A stretch of DNA of 32,638 bases from CAZCJU01 sp964562175. GTDB lineage: Bacteria; Bacillota; Clostridia; Oscillospirales; CAG-272. This document shows positions 24,815 to 32,575 of this stretch, piece by piece. Numbering within the stretch: position 1 is the first letter of the stretch; each line of letters starts with the position of its first letter. The notes under the pieces are model-generated. The model was not told the DNA's origin and ran no database searches. It saw only the letters and a list, made by a program, of their open reading frames with translations. The position numbers and the translations under genes are program-made. The DNA is taken from positions 1 to 32,638 of the forward strand of contig CAZLRV010000019.1 of NCBI GenBank assembly GCA_964562175.1, read 5' to 3'.

Positions 24815-25062
24815 ATATAACTTTACAAATTCAGTGTTAGACGGTAAGCGGACAGTGATTATTTAAGTAATAAATGACACAGAATTTTATTTAACGATCC
24901 ACCGTCCCGCAGCTCTCAGTCGGTAGCAGTGATATGATCCGATATAAAGACGATATATCTAAACACTGTCACCGAAACGGCGTCTCGTTGGGTTGTCTCC
25001 GAGTGGGCTTGAAGTTGTGTGCTTATTCGCTTTTTGCAGATCGGTCTAATTCTTGCTTAATG
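24815..25062. other. Gene-free stretch with an imperfect hairpin
   Basis: No convincing ORF is seen. CGGTAGCAGTG (24921-24931) can pair with CACTGTCACCG (24964-24974) around a 2x2 internal loop, with an inner ATAT/ATAT helix. A TCAGTCGGTAG-like piece recalls a tRNA D-arm, but no tRNA folds. It may be the 3' untranslated region of the carboxypeptidase gene, a small RNA, or a decayed gene. Confidence 0.3.
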
Positions 25063-25093
25063 AAAAAAACGACAGTTGAGCTGTCGTTTTTTT
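25063..25093. terminator. Bidirectional terminator
   Basis: A perfect 13-bp stem (A7-CGACAG and CTGTCG-T7) with a TTGAG loop, flanked by A and T runs on either side. It serves the convergent carboxypeptidase (plus) and acyl-CoA ligase (minus) transcripts. Confidence 0.9.
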
Positions 25094-25168
25094 ATAGCAT
25101 TAAATTTGGCTTCGGTATTATTATGCAGTTTTGGCTTTTTATGTATTGAAAATCAAGTAACAGTGTTT

Positions 25169-26839
25169 TTATGCCGTTTCTATTGCGGCGGCGTCGGTGA
25201 GTCCGAGCTTGTCGGTTGCGAAGTCTCTGAGCTTGAATTTTTGTATTTTACCCGAAGCGGTCATGGGGAAGCTGTCGACGATAAGCACGTATTTGGGGAC
25301 TTTATGACGAGCCATATTTGCCGCAACGACTTCTTTTATTTCGTCCTCGCTTATCGTTTCGTTTTCCTTGGGAATTATGCAAGCACAGACCTCTTCACCG
25401 TACTGCACGCTCGGCACGCCTATTACCTGAACGTCCTTGACCTTATGGTATGTGTAAAGAAAGTCCTCTATTTCCTTGGGGTATATATTTTCTCCGCCTC
25501 TGATTATCATATCCTTGATACGTCCCGTTATCTTGTAATATCCGTCCGCATCAACGCACGCAAGGTCACCGGTATGGAGCCAGCCGTCGGAGTCGATAGC
25601 CTGAGCTGTAGCCTCGGGCATTTTATAATAGCCCTTCATTATATTATAGCCTCTTGCACAGAACTCGCCGTTTACGCCTACACCGACTTCCTCTCCCGTT
25701 TCGGGGTCTACTATCTTCGTTTCAATTCCGGGCATTGCCGTGCCGACCGAGTTTACTCTATGCTCCAGCGTTTCGTCCGTTGTCGTCATGGTACAGCCGG
25801 GGGACGCCTCTGTCTGACCGTAAACAATGGTTATCTCACGCATACCCATTTCGTTTATAACACGCTTCATCATCTCAACGGGGCAGGGTGAGCCTGCCAT
25901 AATACCTGTACGCAGGCAAAGGCTGTACTTGGAGAAGTCCGGATGCTCGAGCATTGCTATAAACATTGTCGGAACTCCGTGAACGGCAGTGCATTTTTCG
26001 CTTTGAAGAGCGGAGAGAACGGCAAGTGGCTGATAATGCTCGACGGGTATCATAGTCGTACCGTGAGTTATCGATGCCATTATCGCAAGCACCAGACCGA
26101 AGCAGTGGAAAAACGGCACGGTTATGCACAGCCTGTCACGCTCGGTGAATTTCATTCTGTCTCCGATGCTCTTGCCGTTGTTGATTATATTATAATGCGT
26201 GAGCATAACGCCCTTGGGAAAGCCCGTTGTACCCGAGGTATATTGCATATTTACAACATCGTGGCAATTTACGGTACTCTTGACCTGTGCAAGCTGTTCG
26301 TCGGAAATTTTATCGTAATTCTTCTCAAAGCTCGTCCACGGAATCATTCCGGAGCATTTTTTACCCTCGTCTATCGTGATTATATGCTTGAGATAGGGCA
26401 GGGTGGGGCATTGTATTTCATCGTTCTCGCTCATCGACTCAACGCAGGGAACGAGCTTTTTTATCGTATCTATATAGCTGTTTCCGCGAACGCCGTCGCT
26501 CATGACGAGAACCTTGGAATCGGATTGCTTGAGCAGGTACTCGGCTTCGTATATCTTATAGTTCGTATTTACCGTAACGAGGACGGCACCTATCTTTGCC
26601 GCACCGAAAAGCGTAAGTATCCATTGCGGATAGTTCGTTGCCCACATTGCAACATGGTCGCCGCTCTTTACTCCGAGTGCCAAAAACGCCTTTGCTATTT
26701 TGTCGCACTCTGCGTTAAACTCTTTATAAGTTCTCTCATAGTCGAACTTTGCCGCATACTTCACGGCGGTGACCTCGGGGAATTTTTCAGCCATATATTC
26801 GATCTGTTCGCCGAGTGTTCTTTCAATAAATTTTTCCAT
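25169..26839 (-). CDS. AMP-forming acyl-CoA synthetase/ligase
   Basis: 556 residues. It activates a carboxylic acid with ATP to an acyl-adenylate and then to acyl-CoA. Seen: the P-loop YTSGTTGFPKGVMLTHYN (200-217), PFFHCFG, YGQTEASPG, the hinge region GDLACVDADGYYKITGRIKDM with RGGENIYPKEIED, and the catalytic lysine in the C-terminal TASGKIQKFKLR. The overall look is that of medium-chain or branched-chain fatty acyl-CoA ligases; the chain length is not readable. The ATG at 26839 has AAGGTGAG upstream; an extension to 26941 would translate the T-box terminator and is rejected. It is the only gene downstream of a T-box leader with a Leu-type specifier, so leucine supply probably controls it. 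Confidence 0.92.
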   Translation of the reverse strand: MEKFIERTLGEQIEYMAEKFPEVTAVKYAAKFDYERTYKEFNAECDKIAKAFLALGVKSGDHVAMWATNYPQWILTLFGAAKIGAVLVTVNTNYKIYEAEYLLKQSDSKVLVMSDGVRGNSYIDTIKKLVPCVESMSENDEIQCPTLPYLKHIITIDEGKKCSGMIPWTSFEKNYDKISDEQLAQVKSTVNCHDVVNMQYTSGTTGFPKGVMLTHYNIINNGKSIGDRMKFTERDRLCITVPFFHCFGLVLAIMASITHGTTMIPVEHYQPLAVLSALQSEKCTAVHGVPTMFIAMLEHPDFSKYSLCLRTGIMAGSPCPVEMMKRVINEMGMREITIVYGQTEASPGCTMTTTDETLEHRVNSVGTAMPGIETKIVDPETGEEVGVGVNGEFCARGYNIMKGYYKMPEATAQAIDSDGWLHTGDLACVDADGYYKITGRIKDMIIRGGENIYPKEIEDFLYTYHKVKDVQVIGVPSVQYGEEVCACIIPKENETISEDEIKEVVAANMARHKVPKYVLIVDSFPMTASGKIQKFKLRDFATDKLGLTDAAAIETA

Positions 26840-26858
26840 TTTTCTCACCTTCAAAATT

Positions 26859-27107
26859 AAACAACGCCCCGACTTCAAAAAATGAAGTCGGGGCGACAAA
26901 AATATCGCGGTACCACCCGAATTTATCACTTCGGACACCAATATGTCCTATCCCTGTAACGGGGGAGAGCCGTACACGATTACACCGATAGTTCGGTCTG
27001 GTCGGTCTGCTCGGGAGCGAGCTTCAGCCGTGTTTAATGTGAAAACATCTCAGCATCGTTTTCTCTCTGTACCATTACAGCGGCTTAATATTCTCCGTCA
27101 TAGCGTT
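26859..27107 (-). promoter_or_regulatory. T-box riboswitch leader, probably tRNA-Leu (CUC specifier)
   Basis: On the minus strand the leader has the T-box core GGGTGGTACCGCG (TGGTACCGCG at 26906-26915). An 11-bp terminator stem follows (GCCCCGACTTC/GAAGTCGGGGC, arms 26884-26894 and 26866-26876). Stem I is recognisable: AGCCGCTGT pairs with ACACGGCT, then the specifier loop GAAG-CUC-G, then GGAG/CUCC, a kink-turn-like AUGA/CGA pair and the AGAGAG bulge. Aligned to the glyQS leader (GAAA-GGC-A), the specifier is CUC (minus strand, 27021-27019), a leucine codon. The T-box variable base is U, pairing with discriminator A as in tRNA-Leu. An Ala GCU or Arg CGC reading is less consistent with the fold. 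Confidence 0.88.
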
Positions 27108-27113
27108 TAGCGC

Positions 27114-27142
27114 ATTATACCACATCGGCTTGAAAAATGCAA
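27114..27142 (-). promoter_or_regulatory. Sigma-A promoter for the T-box leader
   Basis: Minus-strand TTGCAT, 17-bp spacer, perfect TATAAT preceded by TGG. It lies just after the lysC stop, so the ligase is transcribed separately from lysC. Confidence 0.85.
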
Positions 27143-27159
27143 GAGGTATTCGGCAATAT

Positions 27160-28482
27160 TCAATTATTATTTACAAATTCGTTGTAAATAGCCTTGATCG
27201 CTTTTTCGAAGTCACAGTCGTCGATTCCGACGATTATATTTATCTCGTCGCTTCCTTGGTCTATCATACGTATGTTTATATCCGCTTCGGCTATTGCCTT
27301 AAAGACCTTTGCCGCCGTGCCTTTTGTCTTCACCATGGCTCTTCCGACTATGGCTATAAGTGCGATACCGTCATCAATGGAAATGCTGTCGGGCTCAACG
27401 TCCTGCACTATTCTGTTTATGATATAGTCTCGTCTGTTTTCAAGCTCGGAGGTCTTGACAACTATCGACATCGTATCGATACCGGAGGGAAGATGCTCAA
27501 AGGAAATACCGCAACGCTCAAGCACCGAAAGTATCTTACGTCCGAAGCCGACTTCGGTATTCATCATATCCTTTGATACGCTTATTGCCGAAAATCCTCG
27601 TTTTCCCGCAATACCTGTTATGATATTCTTCGTGTCGTACTTGCTTGAGGATGAAACTATCATAGTACCGGGTGCGGACGGGTCATTTGTGTTTCTTATA
27701 TTTATCGGAATACCTGCAACCTGCACGGGGAATATCGCATCCTCGTGAAGGACGGAGGCACCCATGTAGGAAAGCTCTCTCAGCTCCCTGTAAGTAATAT
27801 TTTCGATAACGAGGGGAGAATCGACTATTCTCGGATCTACCATGAGGAAGCCCGAAACATCTGTCCAATTCTCGTAAAGGCTCGCTCCTGCCGCACGTGC
27901 CACTATAGAGCCGGTTATATCAGAGCCGCCGCGTGAAAAGGTCTTTATCGTGCCGTTGGGCATTGTACCGTAGAAGCCGGGGAATACGGCATGCTCGTGC
28001 TGCTTTAGGCGGCGTGAAAGCACTTCATTCGTATATTCGGCGTTAAATGTGCCGTCGTTGTTGAAATATATAACATCAGCCGAGTCTATGAAATCATAGC
28101 CCAAATAATCGGCAAGCAGAATTGCATTGAGGTATTCGCCTCTTGATGCGGCATAATCGCGTCCCGCCATACCGTAAAGAGCGTTTCTTATCTTTGAAAA
28201 CTCCTTTTCAAGGCTGACTTTAAGTCCAAGCTCCTTTACTATATCGCAATAGCGTTCCGTTATCTCGTTAAACAATACGTCTATATTTTCACCTGCCGAG
28301 GCACGCTCATAGCAGAGATAGAACATATCGGTTATCTTAAAATCGCCCTTGAAGCGTTTGCCGGGAGCGGAGGCGATCACGTATTTTCTGTCCTCGTCCG
28401 ACTTGATTATCTCGGCGACTTTTTTGAATTGCTCGGCACAGGCAAGCGAGGTGCCGCCGAACTTTACTACTTTAATACTCAT
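27160..28482 (-). CDS. lysC: Aspartate kinase
   Basis: 440 residues. It phosphorylates aspartate, the first step to lysine, threonine, methionine and diaminopimelate. Seen: KFGGTS (7-12), the SRGEYLNA substrate region, FSRGGSDITGSIVA and WTDVSGFLMVDPR (nucleotide and aspartate binding), and a C-terminal pair of ACT domains (about 300-440, with SIVVKTSELENRR and IRMIDQGSDEINIIVGI) for feedback control by an end product. The single-chain form without a homoserine dehydrogenase domain is of the AKIII type; which amino acid inhibits it is not readable. AAGGAA precedes the ATG. It is the last gene of mrp-pdxK-lysC, 13 bp after pdxK, and no terminator is seen before the T-box promoter. Confidence 0.95.
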   Translation of the reverse strand: MSIKVVKFGGTSLACAEQFKKVAEIIKSDEDRKYVIASAPGKRFKGDFKITDMFYLCYERASAGENIDVLFNEITERYCDIVKELGLKVSLEKEFSKIRNALYGMAGRDYAASRGEYLNAILLADYLGYDFIDSADVIYFNNDGTFNAEYTNEVLSRRLKQHEHAVFPGFYGTMPNGTIKTFSRGGSDITGSIVARAAGASLYENWTDVSGFLMVDPRIVDSPLVIENITYRELRELSYMGASVLHEDAIFPVQVAGIPINIRNTNDPSAPGTMIVSSSSKYDTKNIITGIAGKRGFSAISVSKDMMNTEVGFGRKILSVLERCGISFEHLPSGIDTMSIVVKTSELENRRDYIINRIVQDVEPDSISIDDGIALIAIVGRAMVKTKGTAAKVFKAIAEADINIRMIDQGSDEINIIVGIDDCDFEKAIKAIYNEFVNNN

Positions 28483-28495
28483 TATAATATATTCC

Positions 28496-29329
28496 TTATT
28501 TCAAAAGCTTAAGCAAATATTCGGTGCATTGCTCAAACGGCACGCCGTTACGGTGGTCGGAGTTATCCGAATACTTGCGTCTTATCGTCTCGGCAGTGTA
28601 TTTTACGGCAATTTCGTTTGCTTTTGCCAAGCTCTTGCCGAGAATATACGCACCTACAAATGCCGAGCCGAACACATCGCCCGTGCCGTGATACATACCG
28701 TCCACCCTCTTATCGAAGCTGTAATATGTTATCTTACCGTTTGATACAGCCGCACCGATAGTATCGTCATCGAATGCAACACCTGTCAAGAGCGCATTTT
28801 TCGCACCAAGCGAAAGAAGTGAATCAAGCACGCCCTCTATATATTCGTGCGTGTAAGGGGCGGACTCGTATTTTTCACCGGTCATATATACCGCCTCGGT
28901 GAGGTTCGGTAATATGACATCTGCCTTTGAGCAAAGGCGAGCCATGCCCGAAGCAAAGCTCTCGTCAAAGCCCTTATACAGCACGCCGCCGTCGCCCATC
29001 ACCGGGTCGATAATAACACGTGTATCGTCGTCCCTGAACATTTCTATGATATCCGATACTATGGCAAGCTGCTTTTGCGAACCGAGATAGCCCGTATAGA
29101 TACCGTCAAAGTGAATACCCTCCGACTTCCAATGACGTGCGATATCCATCATATCATCCGTAAGATCTCTGAACGTATAACCGACAAAGCCTCCGGTGTG
29201 CGTGGAAAGCACAGCCGTCGGAAGCACGGTGCATTCACAGCCCATCATCGAAAGCACGGGCAGTGCTACAGTAAGAGAGCAACGACCGTAGCAGGATATA
29301 TCATGTATTGCCAAAATTCGTTTTTGCAT
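28496..29329 (-). CDS. pdxK: Pyridoxamine/pyridoxal kinase
   Basis: 277 residues of the ribokinase-fold pyridoxal kinase group. It phosphorylates pyridoxamine or pyridoxal in vitamin B6 salvage. Seen: LAIHDISCYGRCSLTVALPVLS with substrate-binding residues, STHTGGF, YTGYLGS, DPVMGDGG (108-115), LPNLTEA and the catalytic GTGD at 215-218 (D218 as base). Length fits PdxK/PdxY-like proteins; the two cannot be separated here. It starts one base after the mrp stop, so it is tightly coupled. PLP serves aminotransferases, a loose link to the amino-acid genes around it. Confidence 0.92.
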   Translation of the reverse strand: MQKRILAIHDISCYGRCSLTVALPVLSMMGCECTVLPTAVLSTHTGGFVGYTFRDLTDDMMDIARHWKSEGIHFDGIYTGYLGSQKQLAIVSDIIEMFRDDDTRVIIDPVMGDGGVLYKGFDESFASGMARLCSKADVILPNLTEAVYMTGEKYESAPYTHEYIEGVLDSLLSLGAKNALLTGVAFDDDTIGAAVSNGKITYYSFDKRVDGMYHGTGDVFGSAFVGAYILGKSLAKANEIAVKYTAETIRRKYSDNSDHRNGVPFEQCTEYLLKLLK

Positions 29330-29330
29330 T

Positions 29331-30161
29331 TTATTTACCTTCTATTATATCCGCAGCCTTATCAAATGCGGTTGTGTCGGCATCCTCTATCTGACCTCTG
29401 TCGCAAAGCGAAGCAAGGGCGGGGTCAAACGGCAGTGTGGCAAGACAGGGCAGATCGAACTTCTTTGCAAGCTCGGCTGTATTGCTCTCACCGAATATTT
29501 TATGCTCACAGCCACAGTCCGGACACTTGAAATAGCTGTAATTTTCAATGATTCCGAGTATCGGTACATTCATCATTTCAGCCATATTGACAGCCTTTTC
29601 AACAACGAGAGAAACGAGCTGTTGAGGGCTTGTAACTATGATTATACCGTCGACCGGCAGAGATTGGAACACCGTAAGCGGCACATCGCCCGTTCCGGGA
29701 GGCATATCGACGAACATAAAATCCACTTCTTTCCAGATAACGTCCGTCCAAAACTGCTTGACAGTACCCGAAATAACGGGTCCTCGCCAAACAACGGGGG
29801 AGGTAACGTCCTCAAGCAGAAGATTGACGCTCATCACCTCAATACCGCTCTTTGTTACCATGGGAAAGATCCCCTCGCCGTTGCCCTCGCAAAGGCCGCC
29901 GAGACCAAACGCCTTGGGAATGCTCGGACCGGTTATGTCGGCATCGAGTATTGCCGTCTTGTGTCCTCGCTTTGCCATTGCGCAAGCAAGCATGGAGGTA
30001 ACGAGGCTTTTGCCGACGCCGCCCTTTCCGCTTACTATACCGATTACTTTCTTAACACTTGAATATTTGTTTACCTGTTCCTTTGCCGGCATACTCGTTC
30101 TTGACGAGCAAGCCGAGGAGCAGGTGGAACAATCGTGAGTGCATTCGTTTTGCTCGCTCAT
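29331..30161 (-). CDS. Mrp/NBP35 family Fe-S carrier ATPase (ApbC-like)
   Basis: 276 residues. Members bind and transfer [4Fe-4S] clusters to apoproteins. Seen: an N-terminal cysteine set (C7, C11, C14, C18) like that of NBP35, the deviant Walker A GKGGVGKS (45-52), DADITGPSIP, FVDMPPGTGDVPLT (Walker B), and the C-terminal CPDC (C213, C216) followed by another Cys at 218 for the bridging cluster. AAAGGTG lies before the ATG. It is first in the mrp-pdxK-lysC operon behind a perfect consensus promoter. Confidence 0.94.
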   Translation of the reverse strand: MSEQNECTHDCSTCSSACSSRTSMPAKEQVNKYSSVKKVIGIVSGKGGVGKSLVTSMLACAMAKRGHKTAILDADITGPSIPKAFGLGGLCEGNGEGIFPMVTKSGIEVMSVNLLLEDVTSPVVWRGPVISGTVKQFWTDVIWKEVDFMFVDMPPGTGDVPLTVFQSLPVDGIIIVTSPQQLVSLVVEKAVNMAEMMNVPILGIIENYSYFKCPDCGCEHKIFGESNTAELAKKFDLPCLATLPFDPALASLCDRGQIEDADTTAFDKAADIIEGK

Positions 30162-30199
30162 TTATATTTCACCTTTCCGTTTTTTGCTGTTATTCTGTT

Positions 30200-30228
30200 A
30201 TTATACTATATATAAACAAATTTGTCAA
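30200..30228 (-). promoter_or_regulatory. Consensus sigma-A promoter for mrp-pdxK-lysC
   Basis: Minus-strand TTGACA, 17-bp spacer, TATAAT: a full match to both consensus hexamers. Confidence 0.9.
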
Positions 30229-30248
30229 CCGTAAATTTCAAAAAAGTC

Positions 30249-30277
30249 TTGATTATTATGAGAATATATGTTATTAT
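30249..30277 (+). promoter_or_regulatory. Sigma-A promoter for DUF951-prfA-tsaC
   Basis: TTGATT, 17-bp spacer, TATTAT preceded by TGT. The predicted start is near 30284, only about 9 bases before the ATG. Confidence 0.7.
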
Positions 30278-30292
30278 ATATACGGTGATGAA

Positions 30293-30490
30293 ATGGAAAT
30301 ATTGAGAATAAACGAGGGCGACATACTCGTAATGAAAAAAAAGCACCCCTGCGGCACTGACCGCTTCCGTGTGCTTCGTTGCGGCTCGGACGTGCGCATA
30401 GTGTGCGTAAACTGCGGACGTGACCTTACACTGCCGAGAGTCAAGCTCGAAAAAAACATTAAAAGGATAGAAGAGAAAAATGACCGATAA
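30293..30490 (+). CDS. DUF951 family small protein
   Basis: 65 residues. Seen: KKKHPCGTDRFRVLRCGSDVRI (15-36) and a CxxC pair (C38, C41) followed by RDLTLPRVKLEKNIKRI. This is the pattern of the DUF951 family, short Firmicute proteins with a possible zinc site; their role is unknown. The ATG at 30293 is chosen because GGTG lies 5 bases upstream and the protein then starts at the conserved N terminus. Its last 11 bases overlap prfA, so it is coupled to release factor 1, which hints at a translation-related role. Confidence 0.85.
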   Translation: MEILRINEGDILVMKKKHPCGTDRFRVLRCGSDVRIVCVNCGRDLTLPRVKLEKNIKRIEEKNDR

Positions 30491-31544
30491 ACTGCAAAAT
30501 ATCAAAGAAAGATTTATGCAAGTGCAAGAGGAGCTGTCGGACACGTCGGTTGCCGTTGATGTCGAAAAATACCGCTCGCTTATGAAAGAGCATAAGGCAC
30601 TTTGCCCGATAATCGAAAAGTACGATGAATATTTAAGCCTGCAAAAGCAAAACGCCGAATCCCTTGAGCTGATGAACGAGGATGACGAGGAGCTTGCCTC
30701 AATGGCTAAGGAGGAATATTATTCCTCAAAGCAAGATATGGAAAAATGTCTTGAGGAGCTTAAGATATTACTGCTCCCCAAAGACCCGGACGACGATAAG
30801 AACGTAGTTATCGAAATACGCTCCGGTGCCGGAGGGGAGGAAGCAAGCCTCTTTTGCTATAATCTCTACAGAATGTACAATATGTACGCCGAGCGCATGG
30901 GGTGGAAGACCGAGCTTCTCAACTGCAACGAAACGGAGCTTGGCGGCTTCAAAGAGGTATCCTTCTCCGTAAACGGCGTAAATGCATTTTCGCATTTGAA
31001 ATTCGAGTGCGGTGTTCACAGAGTACAGCGTGTTCCCGAAACGGAGGCACAGGGAAGAATACACACATCAACGGCAACGGTGGCGGTTCTTCCCGAAGCC
31101 GAGGAGGTGGAGGTGCATATAGATCCCGCCGATATCAAGTTTGAAAGCTGTAAATCGAGCGGTGCGGGCGGTCAGCATATAAATAAGACCGAATCCGCAG
31201 TGCGCCTGTACCATAAGCCCACGGGAATAGTTATCGAATGTCAGGACGAGAGAAGCCAATTCAAAAACAAGGATAAGGCGATGAAGCTGTTGCGTGCGAA
31301 GCTGTACGACATGAAAAGCCGAGAGCAAAACGAGAAGATCGCAGGGCAGAGAAGAACGCAAGTCGGCACGGGCGACAGAAGCGAGAGAATAAGAACATAT
31401 AATTATCCACAAGGACGAGTCTCCGACCATAGGATCGGGCTTACGCTTTATTCACTTCAATCGTTTCTTGACGGAAATATGGAACAGATGATAGAGGCTC
31501 TTATTGCCGCAGACACGGCAAGAAAGCTGGCAGAGGGCGAATAA
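30480..31544 (+). CDS. prfA: Peptide chain release factor 1
   Basis: 354 residues. It reads UAA and UAG stop codons and triggers peptide release. Seen: N-terminal coiled-coil helices, IEIRSGAGGEEA, the anticodon-like tripeptide PET at 186-188 (the RF1 PxT class, separating it from RF2 SPF), and the catalytic GGQ at 230-232 inside SSGAGGQHINKTESAVR, followed by CQDERSQFKNKDKA. It overlaps the DUF951 gene by 11 bp and precedes tsaC by 5 bp. The methyltransferase prmC, often next to prfA, is not here. Confidence 0.97.
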   Translation: MTDKLQNIKERFMQVQEELSDTSVAVDVEKYRSLMKEHKALCPIIEKYDEYLSLQKQNAESLELMNEDDEELASMAKEEYYSSKQDMEKCLEELKILLLPKDPDDDKNVVIEIRSGAGGEEASLFCYNLYRMYNMYAERMGWKTELLNCNETELGGFKEVSFSVNGVNAFSHLKFECGVHRVQRVPETEAQGRIHTSTATVAVLPEAEEVEVHIDPADIKFESCKSSGAGGQHINKTESAVRLYHKPTGIVIECQDERSQFKNKDKAMKLLRAKLYDMKSREQNEKIAGQRRTQVGTGDRSERIRTYNYPQGRVSDHRIGLTLYSLQSFLDGNMEQMIEALIAADTARKLAEGE

Positions 31545-31549
31545 ACCAA

Positions 31550-32575
31550 ATGGAAACGAAAATACTTGAGCCGAATGAGCAAAACATACTTCTTGCGGCA
31601 GATATAATAAAAAAAGGCGGTCTTGTCGCATTTCCCACGGAAACCGTGTACGGTCTGGGTGCCGATGCCACAAACGAAAATGCCGCATCGGCAATATATA
31701 AGGCTAAGGGCAGACCGAGCGATAATCCGCTCATAATACACATCTCAAAGCCCGAGCAAGCCGAAAAATATGCTGTAACAAATAAATATTATTACAAGCT
31801 GACCGAATGCTTTTCACCCGGACCGCTCACGATAATATTGCCTAAACGCAGTATCATACCATATGCAACAAGCGGCGGACTCGATACCGTAGCCGTTAGA
31901 ATACCCGATAATAATACAGCCCTGGCACTTATAGATGCAGCTCAAACTGCGATCGCCGCACCGAGCGCAAACTCGTCGGGAAAGCCCTCGCCGACCCGTG
32001 CAATTCACGTATACGACGACCTAAACGGCAAGATATCCCTCATTTTGGACGGCGGCGAGTGTCGGATCGGCGTGGAATCCACGGTTATAAAGCTCGACGG
32101 CAGCTCATGCACGATACTGCGCCCGGGTGGGGTAACGGCAGAACAATTGCAAACTGTCTGCACCTCGGTTACATACGATAAAGGACTTCTCAACGCCGTA
32201 AAGGAAGACTTCAAGCCCTTGGCACCGGGGATGAAATATAAGCATTACGCACCGTCTGCCGAGGTCTACATGGTAAAAGGCGATTACGCAAGTGTGTGCA
32301 AGTTTATGCAAAATAAGGTCAACGAGCTTGGCAATGTCGGAATAATATGCTACGACGAGGGGGACGTAGTCGGCGACTATGTAAGAACATTCTCGACGAG
32401 CGGTGAACGACAGGCTCACGAGCTTTTCGACATTTTAAGATATTTCGATAAAACAGAAGTGCAAGTCATATATACCGTAATTCCCGATAATACCCAAATC
32501 GGCTGTGCCGTCCTCAACCGCCTATGTAAAGCCGCCGGCTTCAAAACAATAGACCTTAATACAGTCACTCGCTAA
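31550..32575 (+). CDS. L-threonylcarbamoyladenylate synthase (Sua5/TsaC type)
   Basis: 341 residues. It makes threonylcarbamoyl-AMP from threonine, bicarbonate and ATP for the t6A37 modification of ANN-decoding tRNAs. Seen: FPTETVYGLGADA (28-40), the KxR..SxN set in KGRPSDNPL (53-61), LTIILPKR, AVRIPDN, APSANSSGKPSPT and ESTVIKLDG, then a linker with PGMKYKHYAP and a C-terminal Sua5 domain (about 240-341). The presence of that domain makes it the long Sua5 form rather than the short TsaC form. The next 63 bases to the window end hold nothing I can name. Confidence 0.95.
   Translation: METKILEPNEQNILLAADIIKKGGLVAFPTETVYGLGADATNENAASAIYKAKGRPSDNPLIIHISKPEQAEKYAVTNKYYYKLTECFSPGPLTIILPKRSIIPYATSGGLDTVAVRIPDNNTALALIDAAQTAIAAPSANSSGKPSPTRAIHVYDDLNGKISLILDGGECRIGVESTVIKLDGSSCTILRPGGVTAEQLQTVCTSVTYDKGLLNAVKEDFKPLAPGMKYKHYAPSAEVYMVKGDYASVCKFMQNKVNELGNVGIICYDEGDVVGDYVRTFSTSGERQAHELFDILRYFDKTEVQVIYTVIPDNTQIGCAVLNRLCKAAGFKTIDLNTVTR

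Noticed and set aside
24901..24935. tRNA-like D-arm piece (TCAGTCGGTAG)
   Set aside because: No acceptor, anticodon or T-arm can be folded around it; at best a decayed fragment.
26840..26941. 34-codon N-terminal extension of the acyl-CoA ligase
   Set aside because: The extension translates the T-box antiterminator/terminator hairpin; the ATG at 26839 has its own AAGGTGAG and fits the family start.
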